From an uncultured Gemmiger sp. (GTDB lineage Bacteria > Bacillota > Clostridia > Oscillospirales > Ruminococcaceae): a DNA stretch of 64,000 nt. Made by a program: the position numbers and the translations under genes. A model generated the notes under the pieces. It was not told the DNA's origin, ran no database searches, and saw only the letters and a program-made list of their open reading frames with translations. Positions within the stretch are counted from its first letter, which is position 1. Each line of letters begins with the position of its first letter. The stretch spans positions 1 through 64,000 of the forward strand of contig CALXHR010000009.1 of the NCBI GenBank assembly GCA_944388175.1. Direction: 5' to 3'. Shown one piece after another: positions 33,877 to 41,883 of this stretch.

Positions 33877-33894
33877 CCCCGCCGGGCCGGCGGT

Positions 33895-34764
33895 TCACCC
33901 CCCGCGCACCGACTGGATGTACTGCCGCGGGGTCTGGCTGTACTCGGCCTTAAAGGCGCGGTAGAAGTTGGCGTAGTCGCCAAACCCGCAGTACTGGCAT
34001 ACCTCGCTGGGGGGCACGCCGCCCGCCAGCATCTGTTTGGCGTTCAGCAGCCGCTTTTGCAGAATGTAGCGGTGCACCGTGGTGCCGATCTGCGCGTCAA
34101 ACTTGCGCAGCAGGTGGTATTTGCTGATGTAAAACCGCTCGGCCAGCTGGTCCAGGGTCAGCGTTTCGTTGTAATGCTCGTTGATATAGTGCAGCACGGC
34201 GTCCACCACCTGGTCGCTGCTGCCCGCCGGGCGGGCGGTGGCGCGCTCGGCCGCGGCGCGGTTGAGCCCCACCATCAATTCCACCAGCGCGCCCTGGGCC
34301 ATCAGGTCGCAGCCGTAGTCCTTGCTGGCGCGCAGCGTGTACAGCCGCTCCACCGCCGCGCGCATCGGCGCGGCCGCGGGCGCCGGCAGCCGCAGCAGGT
34401 TGGTGTGCCCCGCCACGCTGGTGTCAAAACAGCGCGTCAGGCTGGTGCGCGGGGTGGAAAGCCGCTCCAGATACGGGCGCGCCACCCACAAAACCATGCG
34501 CTCATACGCTTCGGCCCCGGTGACGATGCGCGCCTGGTGCAGCTCCAGCGGGCTGATGAGCATCCAGTCGCCGGGGCGCACGCGGTAGATCTGGTTTTCC
34601 ACAATATATTCCACCCGGCCGCTCAACAGCAGGTAGACCTCGTAAAAATCATGGTGGTGCAGCTCGACTTCATTTAAATAGGTCGAGTGGTAGCGGTAGA
34701 TTTCGTAATCCTGCGCGACCATCGTCTGGCGGTAGGTGTAGGCGTTGAACCCCGGCCCGGCCAT
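33895..34764 (-). CDS. AraC family transcriptional regulator, probably of hexuronate catabolism
   Basis: This encodes 289 residues. The N-terminal cupin sensor domain contains VELHHHDFYEVYLLLSGRVE and RPGDWMLISPLELHQ. The C-terminal double helix-turn-helix comprises LTLDQLAERFYISKYHLLRKF and VCQYCGFGDYANFYRAFKAE. It is divergent from uxuB, sharing a 211-bp intergenic region with a promoter and short repeats (TTGTTCTATGTTGTAG near 34823-34838), so control of uxuB and uxuA in response to a uronate is likely but inferred. ATG 34764 was chosen for the GGGGGG ribosome binding site; an in-frame extension to 34818 is less likely. Confidence 0.85.
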   Translation of the reverse strand: MAGPGFNAYTYRQTMVAQDYEIYRYHSTYLNEVELHHHDFYEVYLLLSGRVEYIVENQIYRVRPGDWMLISPLELHQARIVTGAEAYERMVLWVARPYLERLSTPRTSLTRCFDTSVAGHTNLLRLPAPAAAPMRAAVERLYTLRASKDYGCDLMAQGALVELMVGLNRAAAERATARPAGSSDQVVDAVLHYINEHYNETLTLDQLAERFYISKYHLLRKFDAQIGTTVHRYILQKRLLNAKQMLAGGVPPSEVCQYCGFGDYANFYRAFKAEYSQTPRQYIQSVRGG

Positions 34765-34879
34765 ACAAAACCCCCCTTTTTGTGCAAAAAACAGACACAA
34801 CATCCTACAAAACGGCATAGGGTTGTTCTATGTTGTAGTTTACCGCAATTTTTACAATCTTTCAAGCAACAACGGCCAT

Positions 34880-34907
34880 TTGTTTGTGAAAAATTGCACG
34901 CTATACT
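34880..34907 (+). promoter_or_regulatory. promoter of uxuB
   Basis: TTGTTT, 16 bp, TATACT. Between it and the AraC start lie the half-palindromes CTACAA (34805-34810) and TTGTAG (34833-34838), candidate regulator sites. Confidence 0.6.
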
Positions 34908-34975
34908 AAGCATAGCAACGGGCGGCGGCGCGCCGCCCGCCCACCGCCACACTGTACAAGAAGGAGTTTTGCACT

Positions 34976-36592
34976 ATGCAGATGAATGCCGCTTCCATCG
35001 TCAACCAGAAAGCCGAGTGGGAAGCCCTGGGCGTCAAGCTGCCCGGCTTTGACCATGCCGCCATGACCGCCGCCACCAAGGCGCACCCCGTGTGGGTCCA
35101 CTTTGGCGCGGGCAACATCTTCCGCGGGTTTATCGCCGCGCTGCAGCAGAAACTGCTCAACGAAGGGCTGGCCGACCGCGGCATCATTGCGGCCGACACC
35201 TTTGACTACGATATCATCGACAAAATTTACACCCCGTTCGACAACCTGACCATGATGGTCACGCTGAACCCCGACGGCACCACCAGCCGCGAGATCATCG
35301 GCTCGGTGGCCGAGGGGCTGCGCGCCGACGCGTCGGACGCCGCCATGATGGCCCGCTTTAAAGAGATTTTCACCGACCCGGGGTTGCAGATGCTCTCCTT
35401 CACCATCACCGAGAAGGGCTACGCGCTCTACCGCCCCGACGGCAGCCTGATGCCCGTCGTGCAGGCTGATATCGACGAAGGCCCCGCCCACGCCCGCCAC
35501 GCCATGAGCATGGTCGCCGCGCTGCTGCTGGAGCGTTTCAACGCCGGCAAGTACCCGCTGGCCGTTGTGAGCATGGACAACTGCTCGCACAATGGCGAGA
35601 AACTGCAGGCCAGCGTCATGACCGTCGCCAAGGCCTGGCTGGAGAAAGGCTACGTCGGGCAGGATTTCATCGACTACCTCAGCGACGAGAGCAAGATCGC
35701 GTTCCCCTGGTCGATGATCGACAAGATCACCCCGCGCCCGCACAAGATCGTGGAGGAGCAGCTCGCCAAGGACGGCATCGAGGACATGGCCCCCATCGTC
35801 ACGAGCAAGAACACCTACATTGCGGCGTTTGTCAACGCCGAGCGCCCGCAGTACCTCGTCGTTGAGGACAAGTTCCCCAACGGCCGCCCTCCGCTGGAAA
35901 AGGCCGGCGTCTACATGACCGACCGCGACACCGTCAACAAGACCGAGCGCATGAAGGTCACCACCTGCCTGAACCCGCTGCACACCGCCATGAGCGTTTA
36001 CGGCTGCATGCTGGGCTACACGCTGATCTGCGATGAGATGAAGGACGACGATATCGTCGCGCTCATCAAGCGCCTGGGCTACGTCGAGGGGCTGCCCGTC
36101 GTCGTCGACCCCGGCATCCTGGACCCCAAAGATTTCATTGACGAAGTCGTCGGCCAGCGGCTGCCCAACCCCTTTATGCCCGACGCGCCGCAGCGCATTG
36201 CGACCGATACCTCCCAGAAAGTGGGCATCCGCTTTGGCGAGACCATCAAGAGCTATCTGGCCGAGGGCCGCGACCTCAACACGCTGGTGTCCATCCCGCT
36301 GGCCATCGCGGGCTGGCTGCGCTACCTGCTGGCCGTCGACGACGAGGGCAAGGCGTTTGAAGTTTCGGCCGACCCGCTCAAGGACGAGCTGCAGGCCAAG
36401 CTGGCCGGCATCGAAGTTGGCCGCCCCGACAGCTACCACGGCCAGCTCAAAGAGATTTTGAGCAACGCGTCGATTTTTGGCACCGACCTGACCCAGACCG
36501 TGCTGGCCGCCAAGATCGAGCAGTACTTTGTGGCCGAGCTCGCCGGCACCGGCGCCGTGCGCAAGACGCTGCACGAAGCGCTGAACGGCTGA
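34976..36592 (+). CDS. uxuB: fructuronate reductase (mannitol dehydrogenase family)
   Basis: This encodes 538 residues, the normal length for the long-chain mannitol dehydrogenase family. It should interconvert D-fructuronate and D-mannonate with NAD(H). The Rossmann N-terminal motif reads VWVHFGAGNIFRGFIA. The family motif SMDNCSHNGEKLQ and the catalytic-lysine region CLNPLHTAMSVYGCMLG are present. The next gene on the strand, uxuA, carries out the following step (mannonate to 2-keto-3-deoxygluconate). An AraC regulator lies upstream and divergent. AAGGAG precedes the ATG. It is separated from uxuA by a long repeat of more than 600 bp, so the two may be transcribed separately. Confidence 0.92.
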   Translation: MQMNAASIVNQKAEWEALGVKLPGFDHAAMTAATKAHPVWVHFGAGNIFRGFIAALQQKLLNEGLADRGIIAADTFDYDIIDKIYTPFDNLTMMVTLNPDGTTSREIIGSVAEGLRADASDAAMMARFKEIFTDPGLQMLSFTITEKGYALYRPDGSLMPVVQADIDEGPAHARHAMSMVAALLLERFNAGKYPLAVVSMDNCSHNGEKLQASVMTVAKAWLEKGYVGQDFIDYLSDESKIAFPWSMIDKITPRPHKIVEEQLAKDGIEDMAPIVTSKNTYIAAFVNAERPQYLVVEDKFPNGRPPLEKAGVYMTDRDTVNKTERMKVTTCLNPLHTAMSVYGCMLGYTLICDEMKDDDIVALIKRLGYVEGLPVVVDPGILDPKDFIDEVVGQRLPNPFMPDAPQRIATDTSQKVGIRFGETIKSYLAEGRDLNTLVSIPLAIAGWLRYLLAVDDEGKAFEVSADPLKDELQAKLAGIEVGRPDSYHGQLKEILSNASIFGTDLTQTVLAAKIEQYFVAELAGTGAVRKTLHEALNG

Positions 36593-36599
36593 GCGGACG

Positions 36600-37130
36600 G
36601 TTGCCCCTTGGTAACGTTTTTGGGAAAGGGGCAAAACCCGCTTTGGCTCTATAAGATTTGGTTCCTTCGCTTGCCGTTTCCCCTTCCTTTTTGACCGGCC
36701 AAAAAGGAAGCGAAAAAGCCGCCGCTAATTCCGGGGCGCGGGGCACGGCTAGGGCAAATCCAGTGGCCCTTTAGCACCGCCACGCTTTACCATCCGGCAG
36801 CATCTGCTGCGTCGCTCGGGCTTGCAATACATACAGTATTGCTGCGCCCTCGCTCCTTGCATCTGCTACCGTCTGGCAAGCGGTGCGGCGCTTCAGGACC
36901 ACCGGCTTTACCCCAGGTCCTGCGGGCCCCTTTGGAAACCCCGGGGCTCTGCGGGGGTCGCCCGAGACGGTTTCCGTTCCTCACAAGGCAAAGGCTCTCT
37001 GTTACAATACCCTTTCTTTCCTGCCGGCAAGGCTCTTCCGGGCTCCCGTTCTGAAACCCCGCCCGCGTTCGCAGGCGGGCCGGTCCGCGGCAGACGCTTG
37101 CTTTGCCCGTTCACCTGCCGTCTCCGGTTG
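36600..37130 (+). repeat. long dispersed repeat, copy 1 (long form)
   Basis: A non-coding repeat beginning near GGTAACGTTTTTGGG. It contains the palindrome CTTCCTTTTT-CCGG-AAAAAGGAAG, then about 180 bp (36750-36925) found only in this copy and copy 2, then the shared segment from GCGGGCCCCTTTGG through TTCTTTCCTGCCGG to the REP unit at 37134. Near-identical but inverted to 39620-40128. Confidence 0.85.
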
Positions 37131-37132
37131 GT

Positions 37133-37245
37133 TTGTAGGGGCCGCATATATGCGGCCCGGCAGGGGTTTGCGGTTACGCAGGGTTCCCGGTTGGTTGCCC
37201 GTTTACGCCCATTTGTAGGGCGGGCGTTCACGCCCGCCCTACAGG
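37133..37245. repeat. REP island F
   Basis: One forward unit at 37134 and one symmetrical unit at 37214-37243 whose two ends are TGTAGGGCGGG and CCCGCCCTACA. Confidence 0.85.
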
Positions 37246-37299
37246 AAAAACGCACAAAAATCCCCCATAAAAATCTGACAAAAACAGGAGGACACTACT

Positions 37300-38403
37300 A
37301 TGGCCATGAAAATGGGTTGGCGCTGGTATGGTGAGGGCAACGACCCCATCACCCTCGGCGACATCAAACAGATCCCCGGTGTGGAGAGCATCGTCTGGGC
37401 GCTGCACAGCAAAATGCCCGGCGAAATCTGGACCGAGGAAGAGATCAAGAAAGAGGTCGACCTGATCCACTCCTACGGCTTCAGCGCCGAAGTGGTCGAG
37501 AGCGTCAACGTCCACGACGACATCAAGATCGGCCTGCCCACCCGCGACGCGCTGATCGAAAACTACAAGCAGTGCATCCGCAACCTGTCCAAGTACGGCG
37601 TCAAGGTCATCTGCTACAACTTCATGCCCATCTTTGACTGGACGCGCACCGACCTGTTCCACCCCGTGGGCGACGGTTCCACCGCGCTGTTCTACCAGAA
37701 GGACATGATTAAGGACGATTACAAGGCCATGGCCGAGTATATCATGAGCTTTACCGAGAAGTACAACATGACCTTCCCCGGCTGGGAGCCCGAGCGCATG
37801 GCCAAGCTGGACGAACTGTTCAAGGCCTACGCCCCCGTCACCAAAGAAAAACTGTGGGACAACCTCAAGTACTTCCTCGAAGCCATCATGCCCACCTGCC
37901 GCGAGTGCGACGTCAAGATGGCCATCCACCAGGACGACCCGCCGTGGGATATCTTCGGCCTGCCGCGCCTGCTCATCGACGCCGAAGCGATCGACCGCTT
38001 CCTGTCGATGGTGGACGACCCGTACAACTGCCTGACGCTGTGCTCCGGCAGCATGAACGCCAACCCCAACAACAACGTCGCGGCCATTGCCCGCAAACAC
38101 AGCGACCGCATCCCGTTTGCGCATATCCGCAACATCCACCACTTTGAAAACGGCGATTTCAGCGAAGCCGCCCACCGCGACTGCTGCGGCGAGACCGGCA
38201 TCATCGAAATCCTGCGCGCCTACCATGACGGCGGGCACGACCTCGTCATCCGCCCCGACCACGGCCGCCAGCTGTGGGAGGAAGGCCCCGGCAACTGCCG
38301 CCCCGGCTACGGCAAATACGACCGCGCGCTGGGCACCCAGTATATGCTGGGCGTCTGGGACATGCTGGACCGCCTGGACGAAGAGAAAAAGGCCAACGGC
38401 TAA
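37300..38403 (+). CDS. uxuA: mannonate dehydratase
   Basis: This encodes 367 residues. It removes water from D-mannonate to give 2-keto-3-deoxy-D-gluconate in glucuronate degradation. Family signatures are visible: MKMGWRWYGEGNDPITLGDI at the start, VICYNFMPIFDWTRTDL, the metal-site region KMAIHQDDPPWDIFGLPRL, CSGSMNANPNN, FAHIRNIHHFENGDFSE and IRPDHGRQLW. A strong AGGAGG precedes the ATG and a strong terminator follows. The kinase and aldolase (kdgK, kdgA) needed downstream are not in the window, nor is uxaC. Confidence 0.96.
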   Translation: MAMKMGWRWYGEGNDPITLGDIKQIPGVESIVWALHSKMPGEIWTEEEIKKEVDLIHSYGFSAEVVESVNVHDDIKIGLPTRDALIENYKQCIRNLSKYGVKVICYNFMPIFDWTRTDLFHPVGDGSTALFYQKDMIKDDYKAMAEYIMSFTEKYNMTFPGWEPERMAKLDELFKAYAPVTKEKLWDNLKYFLEAIMPTCRECDVKMAIHQDDPPWDIFGLPRLLIDAEAIDRFLSMVDDPYNCLTLCSGSMNANPNNNVAAIARKHSDRIPFAHIRNIHHFENGDFSEAAHRDCCGETGIIEILRAYHDGGHDLVIRPDHGRQLWEEGPGNCRPGYGKYDRALGTQYMLGVWDMLDRLDEEKKANG

Positions 38404-38417
38404 CCCGCTGACCCGTA

Positions 38418-38455
38418 AAGAAAGCGCTGCCCGCCCGGGCAGCGCTTTCTTTTTG
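38418..38455 (+). terminator. terminator of uxuA
   Basis: Arms AAAGAAAGCGCTGCCCG and CGGGCAGCGCTTTCTTT with T5. Confidence 0.93.
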
Positions 38456-38564
38456 GGAAGGAAAGGCCTAAGAAAATTAAAAATTAAAAAATAAAAATGA
38501 AAAATTGTGGTGTTCCGCGGCCGTTGGCCGCTCGAAAAATTAGGTTTGCGGCGTGATAGAACCC

Positions 38565-38636
38565 GGGGGCTGCCCGTTTACGGTTGGCATGGTGTGTCTT
38601 TTTGCTCTGTGCAGCGGGCGTAAACGGGCACCCCCG
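38565..38636. other. large inverted repeat upstream of rsmI
   Basis: GGGGGCTGCCCGTTTACG pairs with CGTAAACGGGCACCCCC across a loop of about 36 bases, ending 24 bp before the rsmI -35 box. The rest of 38456-38564 is an A-rich tract (38475-38510) with no gene. Confidence 0.55.
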
Positions 38637-38659
38637 GCGGGCAGCTTTTGTGCCCCCAT

Positions 38660-38688
38660 TTGCCAAACCGCGCGCGGCGGGCTATAAT
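38660..38688 (+). promoter_or_regulatory. promoter of rsmI
   Basis: TTGCCA, 17 bp, TATAAT. Confidence 0.75.
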
Positions 38689-38730
38689 ACAGGGGAACGA
38701 TACCAAAAACAAAAAAAGGGGGGCCTGCCC

Positions 38731-39567
38731 ATGGCGGGGACGCTGTATCTGGTGGCGACGCCCATCGGCAACCTAGACGATATGCCGCCGCGGGTGGCGG
38801 CGACGTTCGGCGCGGTGGATTTCATTGCGGCCGAGGACACCCGCGTCACGCTGCGGCTTCTCAACCACCTGGGGCTCAAAAAACCGCTGGTCAGCTACTA
38901 TGAGCACGCGCTGCACCACGGCGCGGCGATCCTGCAGCGCATCGAAGCGGGCGAGGACTGCGCGCTGTGCTCCGACGCAGGCATGCCCTGCATCAGCGAC
39001 CCCGGCGAGCAGATCGTGGCCGAAGCCCACGCCCGCGGCATCCGCGTGGTGCCGGTGCCGGCGGCGTCGGCGTGCATCACGGCGCTGGCCGCCAGCGGCC
39101 AGCCCACGGCCCGCTTTGTGTTCGAGGGGTTTTTGCCGGTGCCCAAACGCGAACGGCGTGAGCGCCTGGCCGCCCTGCAAGGCGAGACGCGCACCATTTT
39201 GCTGTACGAAGCCCCGCACAAGCTGCGCGCGACGCTGGACGACCTGGCCGCGGCCCTGGGGGCCGAGCGGCCGGTGACGTTGTGCCGCGAGCTGACCAAA
39301 CTGCACGAGCAGATCGTCAAAACAACGCTGGGCGAAGCCCAGGCCTTTTACCGGGAAAACGACCCCCGGGGCGAGTATGTGCTGGTGGTGGCGGGCGCCG
39401 CCCCCGCCGCCGTGCAGGACGCCCCACCCACGCGGGAGGATGTTGTGGCCGCGGCCCGCGCCTTGCAGGCCGGCGGCCTGCCGCCGGCCGCCGCCGCCAA
39501 ACAGGCCGCCGCCGGCACGCCCTACCCCAAAGGCGAAATCTACAAAGAGCTCGTCGGAAAACAATGA
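38731..39567 (+). CDS. rsmI: 16S rRNA (cytidine-1402-2'-O)-methyltransferase
   Basis: This encodes 278 residues. RsmI methylates the ribose of C1402 in the decoding centre of 16S rRNA, using S-adenosylmethionine. The tetrapyrrole-methylase fold signatures are clear: LYLVATPIGNLDDMPPR, FIAAEDTRVTLRLLNHLG, CSDAGMPCISDPGEQIV, VPAASACITALAASG and FEGFLPVPKRERRERL. The C-terminal helical domain (VAAARALQAGGLPPAAAAKQ) is present. ATG 38731 follows AAAGGGGGG. It is monocistronic and bracketed, together with uxuA, by inverted long repeats. Confidence 0.95.
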   Translation: MAGTLYLVATPIGNLDDMPPRVAATFGAVDFIAAEDTRVTLRLLNHLGLKKPLVSYYEHALHHGAAILQRIEAGEDCALCSDAGMPCISDPGEQIVAEAHARGIRVVPVPAASACITALAASGQPTARFVFEGFLPVPKRERRERLAALQGETRTILLYEAPHKLRATLDDLAAALGAERPVTLCRELTKLHEQIVKTTLGEAQAFYRENDPRGEYVLVVAGAAPAAVQDAPPTREDVVAAARALQAGGLPPAAAAKQAAAGTPYPKGEIYKELVGKQ

Positions 39568-39619
39568 CCTTAAAAAATAAAAAGGAAAAATAATGGTGTC
39601 GCACGGCGCGCACCAGAAA

Positions 39620-40128
39620 AATCGACGCCAGGCGTTTACCGCAGACCGGCCCGCCCGCGAACGCGGGCGGGGTTTCAGAACGGGAGCCCGGATGAGCCTT
39701 GCCGGCAGGAAAGAAAGGGTATTGTAACAGAGAGCCTTTGCCTTGTGAGAAACGCAAACCGTCTCGGGCGACCCCCGCAGAGCTCCGGGGTTTCCAAAGG
39801 GGCCCGCAGGACCTGGGGTAAAGCCGGTGGTCCTGAAGCGCCGCACCGCTTGCCAGACGGTAGCAGATGCAAGGAGCGAGGGCGCAGCAATACTGTATGT
39901 ATTGCAAGCCCGAGCGACGCAGCAGATGCTGCCGGATGGTAAAGCGTGGCGGTGCTAAAGGGCCACTGGATTTGCCCTAGCCGTGCCCCGCGCCCCGGAA
40001 TTAGCGGCGGCTTTTTCGCTTCCTTTTTGGCCGGTCAAAAAGGAAGGGGAAACGGCAAGCGAAGGAACCAAATCTTATAGAGCCGGACCGGGTTTTGCCC
40101 CTTTGCCCAAAAACGTTACCATAAGGCA
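39620..40128 (-). repeat. long dispersed repeat, copy 2 (long form, inverted)
   Basis: Reverse complement of copy 1 with only scattered differences, including the 180-bp segment specific to the long form (about 39800-39975). Confidence 0.85.
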
Positions 40129-40136
40129 ACCGTCCG

Positions 40137-40325
40137 CGGCGGGGTCAAGACCCCGCCCTACAGAACGGGGAAAACGGGTAATTTTCCCGCAAACCCCGCA
40201 TGAGGCAAACCCCTGCCGGGCGGCATGTATGCCGCCCCTACAAACAAGGAAAACACGTATACGAACCGGGGGGGAACCGGGTAGCGCCGCAAACACGCAC
40301 GGGCCGCATACATGCGGCCCCTACA
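40137..40325. repeat. REP island G
   Basis: Three reverse-oriented units ending near 40162, 40242 and 40323, with spacing of 80-81 bp. Confidence 0.85.
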
Positions 40326-40415
40326 AACCAAAAGAAACGCCATGCAAACCGTGGATGGGCAATACCGCAAACACATCCCATAGCGTTTGAATTCTCAACG
40401 AAAGGACCTCTCTCC

Positions 40416-40910
40416 ATGCCCGATACCGCCAGAATCCTTGTCATCAGCGACGTGCACGGCCGCCTGCGCGACCTGCGCTGGGTGCTGCAAAACGAGCCCG
40501 CCGACGCCCTGTTCTTTTTGGGCGACGGGCTGTACGATCTGGACACCGCGCTGGAACTGCGCAAAACGCCGCTGCCCTGCCCGGTCTACCGCGTGCGCGG
40601 CAACTGCGACGTCGGTTACCCCGACCCGGCCGAGGGGTTGGCCCCCTTTGCGGGGGTGCTGTTCTTTTACACCCACGGCCACCACTACGGCGTCAAGATG
40701 GGCGCCGACCGCCTGGCCGAGACCGCCGGCGCGCGCGGCGCCGACGTGGCGCTGTTCGGCCACACCCATGTGCGGGAACTGCAGCGCGGCGCGGGCGCGG
40801 CGGCCGCCGTGTTCAACCCCGGCAGCCTGCGCGACGGGCGCAGCTACGGCGTTGTGACGGTGACCGACGGCGTGTGCGAATTTGGATGGAAGCGGGTGCC
40901 GGAATTTTGA
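40416..40910 (+). CDS. metallophosphoesterase of the YfcE/MJ0936 type
   Basis: This encodes 164 residues. The calcineurin-like metal motifs are complete: ILVISDVHGR, ALFFLGDGLYD, VRGNCDVGY, YTHGHHYGV and LFGHTHVREL, with NPGSLRDGR at the end. Enzymes of this group are small manganese-dependent phosphodiesterases whose physiological substrate is usually unknown. GAAAGGA precedes the ATG. The start region of birA overlaps its 3' end, so the two are likely co-transcribed. Confidence 0.9.
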   Translation: MPDTARILVISDVHGRLRDLRWVLQNEPADALFFLGDGLYDLDTALELRKTPLPCPVYRVRGNCDVGYPDPAEGLAPFAGVLFFYTHGHHYGVKMGADRLAETAGARGADVALFGHTHVRELQRGAGAAAAVFNPGSLRDGRSYGVVTVTDGVCEFGWKRVPEF

Positions 40911-41641
40911 ACGAGAGCGTGCTGTACCTGCCCGAAACCGAGAGCACCAACGCCTGGGCCAAGGCAAACCTTGCCAAATTCGGGCCCATTGGCGCGGTAT
41001 ACACCACCTGCCAGACCGCCGGCCGCGGCCGGCTGGGCCGCGGCTGGGCCAACGCGCCCGGCCAGGCGCTGTACTACACGGCGGTGCTGAAAACGCCGCT
41101 GGCCCAGCCCGGTACGCTGCCGCTGTTTGCCAGCCTGGCTGTGGCCGATACGCTGCGCCAGCGCTACGGTGTGGCTTGCCAGATCAAATGGCCCAACGAC
41201 CTGCTGCTGGGCGGCAAAAAAATTGCCGGCATCTTGTGCGAGGTCGCGCCCGACGGCCGCACGCTGCTGGCGGGCGTGGGGCTGAACCTGGCGCAGGACC
41301 AGGCGTTTTTTGACGCCGCCGGCCTGCCCCACGCCGCCAGCCTGGCGCTGCAGGGCGCGGCCGTGGACCTTGCCGCCGACCCCGAATGGCTGGCGCAGTA
41401 CCTGACGGATTTCGGCTTTGACCGCGCGCTGTACACCTACGAGGTCGAGGGCTTTGCCCCCTACCGCGCGCAGTACAAAGCCGCCTGCGTCAACCTGGGC
41501 CGCCGCGTCACCTTTGACGGCGGCGCGGGCGTGGCCGCCGACATCGACGAGGACGGCCGCCTGGTCGTGCAGACCGACGGCGGCGAGACGCGGGTGTTCA
41601 CCGGCGAAGTCAGCGTACAGGGCATTTACGGCTGCCTGTAA
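40886..41641 (+). CDS. birA: biotin--[acetyl-CoA-carboxylase] ligase, without DNA-binding domain
   Basis: About 251 residues. It activates biotin with ATP and attaches it to the carrier protein of biotin-dependent carboxylases or decarboxylases. The catalytic loop GRGRLGRGW and KWPNDLLLGGKKIAGIL are present, as is the small C-terminal SH3-like domain (LGRRVTFDGGAGVAADID). The winged-helix repressor domain of E. coli BirA is absent, so this is a group I ligase with no direct regulatory role. The start is uncertain: 40874 (overlapping the phosphodiesterase gene by 37 nt), 40886, or a TTG or GTG near 40907-40919; no option has a strong ribosome binding site. Confidence 0.88.
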   Translation: MEAGAGILNESVLYLPETESTNAWAKANLAKFGPIGAVYTTCQTAGRGRLGRGWANAPGQALYYTAVLKTPLAQPGTLPLFASLAVADTLRQRYGVACQIKWPNDLLLGGKKIAGILCEVAPDGRTLLAGVGLNLAQDQAFFDAAGLPHAASLALQGAAVDLAADPEWLAQYLTDFGFDRALYTYEVEGFAPYRAQYKAACVNLGRRVTFDGGAGVAADIDEDGRLVVQTDGGETRVFTGEVSVQGIYGCL

Positions 41642-41654
41642 AAAACGCTGCCCA

Positions 41655-41692
41655 TCCCCCGACGGGATTGTCCCCGCCGGGGGTTTTGTTTT
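41655..41692 (+). terminator. terminator of birA
   Basis: Outer arms TCCCCCG and CGGGGG are followed by TTTTGTTTTG. Confidence 0.7.
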
Positions 41693-41754
41693 GCCGCGCG
41701 CGTTTGTTCACAATTTGTATAGATTTTCCGGGGTTTTCCGCTGCGTACAGCGGT

Positions 41755-41835
41755 TCTCCACCGTGGAAACGGTGGAAAACTTGGTGGAAACGGTGCAAAA
41801 CCCGGCCGCAGCGGCCCGCCCCGGCGGTGGAAAAG
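41755..41835. other. cluster of GGTGGAAA repeats
   Basis: GTGGAAAC at 41763, GTGGAAAAC at 41772, GTGGAAAC at 41784, GTGCAAAAC at 41793 and GTGGAAAAG at 41827, plus TTCTCCACC at 41755 on the other strand. The same octamer (TTTCCACC) recurs in the dnaA-dnaN intergenic region. Possible DnaA-type boxes. Confidence 0.4.
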
Positions 41836-41849
41836 CCCGCCCGGCACAC

Positions 41850-41878
41850 AAAAACCGCCGGGCGCGCGGCCCGGCGGC
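41850..41878 (-). terminator. terminator of the CorC-family gene
   Basis: On the minus strand CCGCCGGGC/GCCCGGCGG followed by TTTTTGTG. Confidence 0.8.
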
Positions 41879-41883
41879 GGTGG

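Noticed and set aside
36822..37334. ORFs of 70-170 codons within the long repeats
   Set aside because: They differ in frame and length between copies and have no ribosome binding sites. The repeats are conserved as DNA, not as protein.
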